Source: Apostichopus japonicus
Taxonomy: Eukaryota; Echinodermata; Holothuroidea; Aspidochirotida; Stichopodidae
Assembly (NCBI RefSeq): GCF_037975245.1
Contig: NC_092571.1
Location: 21,253,917-21,317,916, forward strand
Direction of reading: 5' to 3'
DNA length: 64,000 bases
Below the pieces are notes generated by a model. That model was not told the origin of the DNA and searched no databases. It saw only the letters and a program-made list of their open reading frames with translations. This document shows, in pieces, positions 42,636 to 53,886 of the stretch (position 1 is its first letter; each line of letters begins with the position of its first letter). A program made the position numbers and the translations under genes.

Positions 42636-43427
42636 ACAGCAAGTGCCTACACGGGGAGCTGTAAGTATTAGTTAATCCACCTAACATCTCAGTCCATACA
42701 GTGGCGCGATGGCTTGGCGCACTGTGCGAGCTGATGATCGAGACTCTCTTTTGCATCCGTGGTTCGAACCCCGGGTGATGACGTCTTTTGCCGATCTTTT
42801 ACAGCAAGTGCTTACACGGGGAGCTGTAAGTATTAGTTAATCCACCTAACATCTCAGTCCATACAGTGGCGCGATGGCTTGGCGCACTGTGCGAGCTGAT
42901 GATCGAGACTCTCTTTTGCATCCGTGGTTCGAACCCCGGGTGATGACGTCTTTTACAGCAAGTGCCTACACGGGGAGCTGTAAGTATTAGTTAATCCACC
43001 TAATATCTCAGTCCATACAGTGGCGCGATGGCTTGGCGCACTTTGCGAGCTGATGATCGAGACTCTCTTTTGCATCCGTGGTTCGAACCCCGGGTGATGA
43101 CGTCTTTTGCCGATCTTTTACAGCAAGTGCCTACACGGGGAGCTGTAAGTATTAGTTAATCCACCTAATATCTCAGTCCATACAGTGGCGCGATGGCTTG
43201 GCGCACTGTGCGAGCTGATGATCGAGACTCTCTTTTGCATCCGTGGTTCGAACCCCGGGTGATGACGTCTTTTACAGCAAGTGCCTACACGGGGAGCTGT
43301 AAGTATTAGTTAATCCACCTAATATCTCAGTCCATACAGTGGCGCGATGGCTTGGCGCACTGTGCGAGCTGATGATCGAGACTCTCTTTTGCATCCGTGG
43401 TTCGAACCCCGGGTGATGACGTCTTTT
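42636..43427 (+). repeat. Tandem duplication D3, copy 2 (792 bp)
   Basis: Markers at 42812 and 43043 are exactly 792 bp after those of copy 1. The next unit (43428) is S-T with GATGGTTTGG, ending the match. Confidence 0.9.
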
Positions 43428-46400
43428 ACAGCAAGTGCCTACACGGGGAGCTGTAAGTATTAGTTAATCCACCTAATATCTCAGTCCATACAGTGGCGCG
43501 ATGGTTTGGCGCACTGTGCGAGCTGATGATCGAGACTCTCTTTTGCATCCGTGGTTCGAACCCCGGGTGATGACGTCTTTTGCCGGTCTTTTACAGCAAG
43601 TGCCTACACGGGGAGCTGTAAGTATTAGTTAATCCACCTGATATCTCAGTCCATACAGTGGCGCGATGGCTTGGCGCACTGTGCGAGCTGATGATCGAGA
43701 CTCTCTTTTGCATCCGTGGTTCGAACCCCGGGTGATGACGTCTTTTGCCGATCTTTTACAGCAAGTGCCTACACGGGGAGCTGTAAGTATTAGTTAATCC
43801 ACCTAACATCTCAGTCCATACAGTGGCGCGATGGCTTGGCGCACTGTGCGAGCTGATGATCGAGACTCTCTTTTGCATCCGTGGTTCGAACCCCGGGTGA
43901 TGACGTCTTTTACAGCAAGTGCCTACACGGGGAGCTGTAAGTATTAGTTAATCCACCTAATATCTCAGTCCATACAGTGGCGCGATGGCTTGGCGCACTG
44001 TGCGAGCTGATGATCGAGACTCTCTTTTGCATCCGTGGTTCGAACCCCGGGTGATGACGTCTTTTGCCGATCTTTTACAGCAAGTGCCTACACGGGGAGC
44101 TGTAAGTATTAGTTAATCCACCTAATATCTCAGTCCATACAGTGGCGCGATGGCTTGGCGCACTGTGCGAGCTGATGATCGAGACTCTCTTTTGCATCCG
44201 TGGTTCGAACCCCGGGTGATGACGTCTTTTGCCGATCTTTTACAGCAAGTGCCTACACGGGGAGCTGTAAGTATAAGTTAATCCACCTAACATCTCAGTC
44301 CATACAGTGGCGCGATGGCTTGGCGCACTGTGCGAGCTGATGATCGAGACTCTCTTTTGCATCCGTGGTTCGAACCCCGGGTGATGACGTCTTTTGCCGA
44401 TCTTTTACAGCAAGTGCCTACACGGGGAGCTGTAAGTATTAGTTAATCCACCTAACATCTCAGTCCATACAGTGGCGCGATGGCTTGGCGCACTGTGCGA
44501 GCTGATGATCGAGACTCTCTTTTGCATCCGTGGTTCGAACCCCGGGTGATGACGTCTTTTACAGCAAGTGCCTACACGGGGAGCTGTAAGTATTAGTTAA
44601 TCCACCTAATATCTCAGTCCATACAGTGGCGCGATGGCTTGGCGCACTGTGCGAGCTGATGATCGAGACTCTCTTTTGCATCCGTGGTTCGAACCCCGGG
44701 TGATGACGTCTTTTGCCGATCTTTTACAGCAAGTGCCTACACGGGGAGCTGTAAGTATTAGTTAATCCACCTAATATCTCAGTCCATACAGTGGCGCGAT
44801 GGCTTGGCGCACTGTGCGAGCTGATGATCGAGACTCTCTTTTGCATCCGTGGTTCGAACCCCGGGTGATGACGTCTTTTACAGCAAGTGCCTACACGGGG
44901 AGCTGTAAGTATAAGTTAATCCACCTAATATCTCAGTCCATACAGTGGCGCGATGGCTTGGCGCACTGTGCGAGCTGATGATCGAGACTCTCTTTTGCAT
45001 CCGTGGTTCGAACCCCGGGTGATGACGTCTTTTGCCGATCTTTTACAGCAAGTGCCTACACGGGGAGCTGTAAGTATTAGTTAATCCACCTAATATCTCA
45101 GTCCATACAGTGGCGCGATGGCTTGGCGCACTGTGCGAGCTGATGATCGAGACTCTCTTTTGCATCCGTGGTTCGAACCCCGGGTGATGACGTCTTTTAC
45201 AGCAAGTGCCTACACGGGGAGCTGTAAGTATTAGTTAATCCACCTAATATCTCAGTCCATACAGTGGCGCGATGGCTTGGCGCACTGTGCGAGCTGATGA
45301 TCGAGACTCTCTTTTGCATCCGTGGTTCGAACCCCGGGTGATGACGTCTTTTACAGCAAGTGCCTACACGGGGAGCTGTAAGTATTAGTTAATCCACCTA
45401 ATATCTCAGTCCATACAGTGGCGCGATGGCTTGGCGCACTGTGCGAGCTGATGATCGAGACTCTCTTTTGCATCCGTGGTTCGAACCCCGGGTGATGACG
45501 TCTTTTGCCGGTCTTTTACAGCAAGTGCCTACACGGGGAGCTGTAAGTATTAGTTAATCCACCTAATATCTCAGTCCATACAGTGGCGCGATGGCTTGGC
45601 GCACTGTGCGAGCTGATGATCGAGACTCTCTTTTGCATCCATGGTTCGAACCCCGGGTGATGACGTCTTTTGCCGATCTTTTACAGCAAGTGCCTACACG
45701 GGGAGCTGTAAGTATTAGTTAATCCACCTAACATCTCAGTCCATACAGTGGCGCGATGGCTTGGCGCACTGTGCGAGCTGATGATCGAGACTCTCTTTTG
45801 CATCCGTGGTTCGAACCCCGGGTGATGACGTCTTTTACAGCAAGTGCCTACACGGGGAGCTGTAAGTATTAGTTAATCCACCTAATATCTCAGTCCATAC
45901 AGTGGCGCGATGGCTTGGCGCACTGTGCGAGCTGATGATCGAGACTCTCTTTTGCATCCGTGGTTCGAACCCCGGGTGATGACGTCTTTTACAGCAAGTG
46001 CCTACACGGGGAGCTGTAAGTATTAGTTAATCCACCTAATATCTCAGTCCATACAGTGGCGCGATGGCTTGGCGCACTGTGCGAGCTGATGATCGAGACT
46101 CTCTTTTGCATCCGTGGTTCGAACCCCGGGTGATGACGTCTTTTGCCGATCTTTTACAGCAAGTGCCTACACGGGGAGCTGTAAGTATTAGTTAATCCAC
46201 CTAATATCTCAGTCCATACAGTGGCGCGATGGCTTGGCGCACTGTGCGAGCTGATGATCGAGACTCTCTTTTGCATCCGTGGTTCGAACCCCGGGTGATG
46301 ACGTCTTTTGCCGATCTTTTACAGCAAGTGCCTACACGGGGAGCTGTAAGTATTAGTTAATCCACCTAATATCTCAGTCCATACAGTGGCGCGATGGCTT

Positions 46401-47911
46401 GGCGCACTGTGCGAGCTGATGATCGAGACTCTCTTTTGCATCCGTGGTTCGAACCCCGGGTGATGACGTCTTTTACAGCAAGTGCCTACACGGGGAGCTG
46501 TAAGTATTAGTTAATCCACCTAACATCTCAGTCCATACAGTGGCGCGATGGCTTGGCGCACTGTGCGAGCTGATGATCGAGACTCTCTTTTGCATCCGTG
46601 GTTCGAACCCCGGGTGATGACGTCTTTTGCCGATCTTTTACAGCAAGTGCCTACACGGGGAGCTGTAAGTATTAGTTAATCCACCTAACATCTCAGTCCA
46701 TACAGTGGCGCGATGGCTTGGCGCACTGTGCGAGCTGATGATCGAGACTCTCTTTTGCATCCGTGGTTCGAACCCCGGGTGATGACGTCTTTTACAGCAA
46801 GTGCCTACACGGGGAGCTGTAAGTATTAGTTAATCCATCTAATATCTCAGTCCATACAGTGGCGCGATGGCTTGGCGCACTGTGCGAGCTGATGATCGAG
46901 ACTCTCTTTTGCATCCGTGGTTCGAAACCCGGGTGATGACGTCTTTTGCCGATCTTTTACAGCAAGTGCCTACACGGGGAGCTGTAAGTATTAGTTAATC
47001 CACCTAATATCTCAGTCCATACAGTGGCGCGATGGCTTGGCGCACTGTGCGAGCTGATGATCGAGACTCTCTTTTGCATCCGTGGTTCGAACCCCGGGTG
47101 ATGACGTCTTTTACAGCAAGTGCCTACACGGGGAGCTGTAAGTATTAGTTAATCCACCTAATATCTCAGTCCATACAGTGGCGCGATGGCTTGGCGCACT
47201 GTGCGAGCTGATGATCGAGACTCTCTTTTGCATCCGTGGTTCGAACCCCGGGTGATGACGTCTTTTGCCGATCTTTTACAGCAAGTGCCTACACGGGGAG
47301 CTGTAAGTATTAGTTAATCCACCTAATATCTCAGTCCATACAGTGGCGCGATGGCTTGGCGCACTGTGCGAGCTGATGATCGAGACTCTCTTTTGCATCC
47401 GTGGTTCGAACCCCGGGTGATGACGTCTTTTACAGCAAGTGCCTACACGGGGAGCTGTAAGTATTAGTTAATCCACCTAATATCTCAGTCCATACAGTGG
47501 CGCGATGGCTTGGCGCACTGTGCGAGCTGATGATCGAGACTCTCTTTTGCATCCGTGGTTCGAACCCCGGGTGATGACGTCTTTTGCCGATCTTTTACAG
47601 CAAGTGCCTACACGGGGAGCTGTAAGTATTAGTTAATCCACCTAATATCTCAGTCCATACAGTGGCGCGATGGCTTGGCGCACTGTGCGAGCTGATGATC
47701 GAGACTCTCTTTTGCATCCGTGGTTGAACCCCGGGTGATGACGTCTTTTGCCGATCTTTTACAGCAAGTGCCTACACGGGGAGCTGTAAGTATTAGTTAA
47801 TCCACCTAATATCTCAGTCCATACAGTGGCGCGATGGCTTGGCGCACTGTGCGAGCTGATGATCGAGACTCTCTTTTGCATCCGTGGTTCGAACCCCGGG
47901 TGATGACGTCT

Positions 47912-48011
47912 NNNNNNNNNNNNNNNNNNNNNNNNNNNNNNNNNNNNNNNNNNNNNNNNNNNNNNNNNNNNNNNNNNNNNNNNNNNNNNNNNNNNNNNNN
48001 NNNNNNNNNNN
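47912..48011. other. Assembly gap (100 N)
   Basis: Exactly 100 N. The left flank stops at monomer position 162 and the right flank resumes at position 70. Bridging in phase would need 72 bp (L junction) or 61 bp (S junction) plus any number of 154- or 165-bp units. A length of 100 fits none of these, so it is a placeholder of unknown true size. Confidence 0.99.
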
Positions 48012-51000
48012 CCATACAGTGGCGCGATGGCTTGGCGCACTGTGCGAGCTGATGATCGAGACTCTCTTTTGCATCCGTGGTTCGAACCCCGGGTGATGAC
48101 GTCTTTTGCCGATCTTTTACAGCGAGTGCCTACACGGGGAGCTGTAAGTATTAGTTAATCCACCTAATATCTCAGTCCATACAGTGGCGCGATGGCTTGG
48201 CGCACTGTGCGAGCTGATGATCGAGACTCTCTTTTGCATCCGTGGTTCGAACCCCGGGTGATGACGTCTTTTGCCGATCTTTTACAGCGAGTGCCTACAC
48301 GGGGAGCTGTAAGTATTAGTTAATCCACCTAATATCTCAGTCCATACAGTGGCGCGATGGCTTGGCGCACTGTGCGAGCTGATGATCGAGACTCTCTTTT
48401 GCATCCGTGGTTCGAACCCGGGTGATGACGTCTTTTGCCGATCTTTTTACAGCGAGTGCCTACACGGGGAGCTGTAAGTATTAGTTAATCCACCTAATAT
48501 CTCAGTCCATACAGTGGCGCGATGGCTTGGCGCACTGTGCGAGCTGATGATCGAGACTCTCTTTTGCATCCGTGGTTCGAACCCCGGGGTGATGACGTCC
48601 TTTTGCCGATCTTTTACAGCGAGTGCCTACACGGGGAGCTGTAAGTATTAGTTAATCCACCTAATATCTCAGTCCATACAGTGGCGCGATGGCTTGGCGC
48701 ACTGTGCGAGCTGATGATCGAGACTCTCTTTTGCATCCGTGGTTCGAACCCCGGGTGATGACGTCTTTTGCCGATCTTTTACAGCGAGTGCCTACACGGG
48801 GAGCTGTAAGTATTAGTTAATCCACCTAATATCTCAGTCCATACAGTGGCGCGATGGCTTGGCGCACTGTGCGAGCTGATGATCGAGACTCTCTTTTGCA
48901 TCCGTGGTTCGAACCCCGGGTGATGACGTCTTTTGCCGATCTTTTACAGCGAGTGCCTACACGGGGAGCTGTAAGTATTAGTTAATCCACCTAATATCTC
49001 AGTCCATACAGTGGCGCGATGGCTTGGCGCACTGTGCGAGCTGATGATCGAGACTCTCTTTTGCATCCGTGGTTCGAACCCCGGGTGATGACGTCTTTTG
49101 CCGATCTTTTACAGCGAGTGCCTACACGGGGAGCTGTAAGTATTAGTTAATCCACCTAATATCTCAGTCCATACAGTGGCGCGATGGCTTGGCGCACTGT
49201 GCGAGCTGATGATCGAGACTCTCTTTTGCATCCGTGGTTCGAACCCCGGGTGATGACGTCTTTTGCCGATCTTTTACAGCGAGTGCCTACACGGGGAGCT
49301 GTAAGTATTAGTTAATCCACCTAATATCTCAGTCCATACAGTGGCGCGATGGCTTGGCGCACTGTGCGAGCTGATGATCGAGACTCTCTTTTGCATCCGT
49401 GGTTCGAACCCCGGGTGATGACGTCTTTTGCCGATCTTTTACAGCGAGTGCCTACACGGGGAGCTGTAAGTATTAGTTAATCCACCTAATATCTCAGTCC
49501 ATACAGTGGCGCGATGGCTTGGCGCACTGTGCGAGCTGATGATCGAGACTCTCTTTTGCATCCGTGGTTCGAACCCCGGGTGATGACGTCTTTTGCCGAT
49601 CTTTTACAGCGAGTGCCTACACGGGGAGCTGTAAGTATTAGTTAATCCACCTAATATCTCAGTCCATACAGTGGCGCGATGGCTTGGCGCACTGTGCGAG
49701 CTGATGATCGAGACTCTCTTTTGCATCCGTGGTTCGAACCCCGGGTGATGACGTCTTTTGCCGATCTTTTACAGCGAGTTGCCTACACGGGGAGCTGTAA
49801 GTATTAGTTAATCCACCTAATATCTCAGTCCATACAGTGGCGCGATGGCTTGGCGCACTGTGCGAGCTGATGATCGAGACTCTCTTTTGCATCCGTGGTT
49901 CGAACCCCGGGTGATGACGTCTTTTGCCGATCTTTTACAGCGAGTGCCTACACGGGGAGCTGTAAGTATTAGTTAATCCACCTAATATCTCAGTCCATAC
50001 AGTGGCGCGATGGCTTGGCGCACTGTGCGAGCTGATGATCGAGACTCTCTTTTGCATCCGTGGTTCGAACCCCGGGTGATGACGTCTTTTGCCGATCTTT
50101 TACAGCGAGTGCCTACACGGGGAGCTGTAAAGTATTAGTTAATCCACCTAATATCTCAGTCCATACAGTGGCGCGATGGCTTGGCGCACTGTGCGAGCTG
50201 ATGATCGAGACTCTCTTTTGCATCCGTGGTTCGAACCCCGGGTGATGACGTCTTTTGCCGATCTTTTACAGCGAGTGCCTACACGGGGAGCTGTAAGTAT
50301 TAGTTAATCCACCTAATATCTCAGTCCATACAGTGGCGCGATGGCTTGGCGCACTGTGCGAGCTGATGATCGAGACTCTCTTTTGCATCCGTGGTTCGAA
50401 CCCCGGGTGATGACGTCTTTTGCCGATCTTTTACAGCGAGTGCCTACACGGGGAGCTGTAAGTATTAGTTAATCCACCTAATATCTCAGTCCATACAGTG
50501 GCGCGATGGCTTGGCGCACTGTGCGAGCTGATGATCGAGACTCTCTTTTGCATCCGTGGTTCGAACCCCGGGTGATGACGTCTTTTGCCGATCTTTTACA
50601 GCGAGTGCCTACACGGGGAGCTGTAAGTATTAGTTAATCCACCTAATATCTCAGTCCATACAGTGGCGCGATGGCTTGGCGCACTGTGCGAGCTGATGAT
50701 CGAGACTCTCTTTTGCATCCGTGGTTCGAACCCCGGGTGATGACGTCTTTTGCCGATCTTTTACAGCAAGTGCCTACACGGGGAGCTGTAAGTATTAGTT
50801 AATCCACCTAATATCTCAGTCCATACAGTGGCGCGATGGCTTGGCGCACTGTGCGAGCTGATGATCGAGACTCTCTTTTGCATCCGTGGTTCGAACCCCG
50901 GGTGATGACGTCTTTTGCCGATCTTTTACAGCAAGTGCCTACACGGGGAGCTGTAAGTATTAGTTAATCCACCTAATATCTCAGTCCATACAGTGGCGCG

Positions 51001-53886
51001 ATGGCTTGGCGCACTGTGCGAGCTGATGATCGAGACTCTCTTTTGCATCCGTGGTTCGAACCCCGGGTGATGACGTCTTTTGCCGATCTTTTACAGCGAG
51101 TGCCTACACGGGGAGCTGTAAGTATTAGTTAATCCACCTAATATCTCAGTCCATACAGTGGCGCGATGGCTTGGCGCACTGTGCGAGCTGATGATCGAGA
51201 CTCTCTTTTGCATCCGTGGTTCGAACCCCGGGTGATGACGTCTTTTGCCGATCTTTTACAGCGAGTGCCTACACGGGGAGCTGTAAGTATTAGTTAATCC
51301 ACCTAATATCTCAGTCCATACAGTGGCGCGATGGCTTGGCGCACTGTGCGAGCTGATGATCGAGACTCTCTTTTGCATCCGTGGTTCGAACCCCGGGTGA
51401 TGACGTCTTTTGCCGATCTTTTACAGCGAGTGCCTACACGGGGAGCTGTAAGTATTAGTTAATCCACCTAATATCTCAGTCCATACAGTGGCGCGATGGC
51501 TTGGCGCACTGTGCGAGCTGATGATCGAGACTCTCTTTTGCATCCGTGGTTCGAACCCCGGGTGATGACGTCTTTTGCCGATCTTTTACAGCGAGTGCCT
51601 ACACGGGGAGCTGTAAGTATTAGTTAATCCACCTAATATCTCAGTCCATACAGTGGCGCGATGGCTTGGCGCACTGTGCGAGCTGATGATCGAGACTCTC
51701 TTTTGCATCCGTGGTTCGAACCCCGGGTGATGACGTCTTTTGCCGATCTTTTACAGCGAGTGCCTACACGGGGAGCTGTAAGTATTAGTTAATCCACCTA
51801 ATATCTCAGTCCATACAGTGGCGCGATGGCTTGGCGCACTGTGCGAGCTGATGATCGAGACTCTCTTTTGCATCCGTGGTTCGAACCCCGGGTGATGACG
51901 TCTTTTGCCGATCTTTTACAGCGAGTGCCTACACGGGGAGCTGTAAGTATTAGTTAATCCACCTAATATCTCAGTCCATACAGTGGCGCGATGGCTTGGC
52001 GCACTGTGCGAGCTGATGATCGAGACTCTCTTTTGCATCCGTGGTTCGAACCCCGGGTGATGACGTCTTTTGCCGATCTTTTACAGCGAGTGCCTACACG
52101 GGGAGCTGTAAGTATTAGTTAATCCACCTAATATCTCAGTCCATACAGTGGCGCGATGGCTTGGCGCACTGTGCGAGCTGATGATCGAGACTCTCTTTTG
52201 CATCCGTGGTTCGAACCCCGGGTGATGACGTCTTTTGCCGATCTTTTACAGCGAGTGCCTACACGGGGAGCTGTAAGTATTAGTTAATCCACCTAATATC
52301 TCAGTCCATACAGTGGCGCGATGGCTTGGCGCACTGTGCGAGCTGATGATCGAGACTCTCTTTTGCATCCGTGGTTCGAACCCCGGGTGATGACGTCTTT
52401 TGCCGATCTTTTACAGCGAGTGCCTACACGGGGAGCTGTAAGTATTAGTTAATCCACCTAATATCTCAGTCCATACAGTGGCGCGATGGCTTGGCGCACT
52501 GTGCGAGCTGATGATCGAGACTCTCTTTTGCATCCGTGGTTCGAACCCCGGGTGATGACGTCTTTTGCCGATCTTTTACAGCGAGTGCCTACACGGGGAG
52601 CTGTAAGTATTAGTTAATCCACCTAATATCTCAGTCCATACAGTGGCGCGATGGCTTGGCGCACTGTGCGAGCTGATGATCGAGACTCTCTTTTGCATCC
52701 GTGGTTCGAACCCCGGGTGATGACGTCTTTTGCCGATCTTTTACAGCGAGTGCCTACACGGGGAGCTGTAAGTATTAGTTAATCCACCTAATATCTCAGT
52801 CCATACAGTGGCGCGATGGCTTGGCGCACTGTGCGAGCTGATGATCGAGACTCTCTTTTGCATCCGTGGTTCGAACCCCGGGTGATGACGTCTTTTGCCG
52901 ATCTTTTACAGCGAGTGCCTACACGGGGAGCTGTAAGTATTAGTTAATCCACCTAATATCTCAGTCCATACAGTGGCGCGATGGCTTGGCGCACTGTGCG
53001 AGCTGATGATCGAGACTCTCTTTTGCATCCGTGGTTCGAACCCCGGGTGATGACGTCTTTTGCCGATCTTTTACAGCGAGTGCCTACACGGGGAGCTGTA
53101 AGTATTAGTTAATCCACCTAATATCTCAGTCCATACAGTGGCGCGATGGCTTGGCGCACTGTGCGAGCTGATGATCGAGACTCTCTTTTGCATCCGTGGT
53201 TCGAACCCCGGGTGATGACGTCTTTTGCCGATCTTTTACAGCGAGTGCCTACACGGGGAGCTGTAAGTATTAGTTAATCCACCTAATATCTCAGTCCATA
53301 CAGTGGCGCGATGGCTTGGCGCACTGTGCGAGCTGATGATCGAGACTCTCTTTTGCATCCGTGGTTCGAACCCCGGGTGATGACGTCTTTTGCCGATCTT
53401 TTACAGCGAGTGCCTACACGGGGAGCTGTAAGTATTAGTTAATCCACCTAATATCTCAGTCCATACAGTGGCGCGATGGCTTGGCGCACTGTGCGAGCTG
53501 ATGATCGAGACTCTCTTTTGCATCCGTGGTTCGAACCCCGGGTGATGACGTCTTTTGCCGATCTTTTACAGCGAGTGCCTACACGGGGAGCTGTAAGTAT
53601 TAGTTAATCCACCTAATATCTCAGTCCATACAGTGGCGCGATGGCTTGGCGCACTGTGCGAGCTGATGATCGAGACTCTCTTTTGCATCCGTGGTTCGAA
53701 CCCCGGGTGATGACGTCTTTTGCCGATCTTTTACAGCGAGTGCCTACACGGGGAGCTGTAAGTATTAGTTAATCCACCTAATATCTCAGTCCATACAGTG
53801 GCGCGATGGCTTGGCGCACTGTGCGAGCTGATGATCGAGACTCTCTTTTGCATCCGTGGTTCGAACCCCGGGTGATGACGTCTTTT
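48012..53886 (+). repeat. Satellite array, block 2 (pure 165-bp units, position-17 G variant)
   Basis: After a 96-base partial unit come 35 complete monomers, every one of the long form with T at position 61. Thirty-three carry G instead of A at monomer position 17 (ACAGCGAG rather than ACAGCAAG). The exceptions are the 17th and 18th units, starting at 50752 and 50917. No S unit or C-type unit occurs. Six single-base indels lie between 48417 and 50131, against only two in the 47.9 kb of block 1. The block is otherwise monotonous. Confidence 0.97.
48417..50131 (+). other. Cluster of single-base indels next to the gap
   Basis: Indels against the 165-bp consensus: C4 to C3 at 48417-48419; T4 to T5 at 48444-48448; G3 to G4 at 48586-48589; an extra C at 48599-48600; an extra T at 49779-49780; an extra A at 50129-50131. 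On the other side of the gap a C is missing near 47726. Most affect short homopolymers, as expected for residual long-read consensus error at a contig edge. They create the only frame shifts in block 2 and hence its spurious short ORFs. Confidence 0.85.

Larger units (their letters stand above)
1..47911 (+). repeat. tRNA-promoter satellite array, block 1 (mixed 154/165-bp monomers)
   Basis: Head-to-tail array, all units in one orientation, holding 298 complete monomers and the first 162 bases of another. I parsed each unit by its junction (L, 165 bp, with GCCGATCTTTT before ACAG; S, 154 bp, without it) and by the base at monomer position 61 (T or C). This gives 169 L and 129 S, and the arithmetic closes exactly (298 x 165 minus 129 x 11 minus two 1-bp deletions = 47749, the base before the last partial unit). 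Apart from these two characters, units differ by only zero to two scattered SNPs, so identity is very high. There is no unique sequence, inverted unit or inserted element. All frames are closed by stops within each monomer; the 165-bp period is a multiple of three, so an open frame would have propagated, and none does. The array continues past the left edge. Confidence 0.98.

Noticed and set aside
47759-48096. Short ORFs of about 70-93 codons spanning the N gap on both strands
   Set aside because: They stay open only because N codons cannot be stops; the flanks are ordinary satellite with stops in every frame.
49659-49892. 77-codon minus-strand ORF
   Set aside because: It depends on a single extra T at 49779-49780 that shifts the frame of one repeat unit. 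Other units lack it, so it is an indel artefact.
50060-50245. 61-codon plus-strand ORF
   Set aside because: It depends on the extra A at 50129-50131 that joins two repeat frames. No other unit keeps it open.
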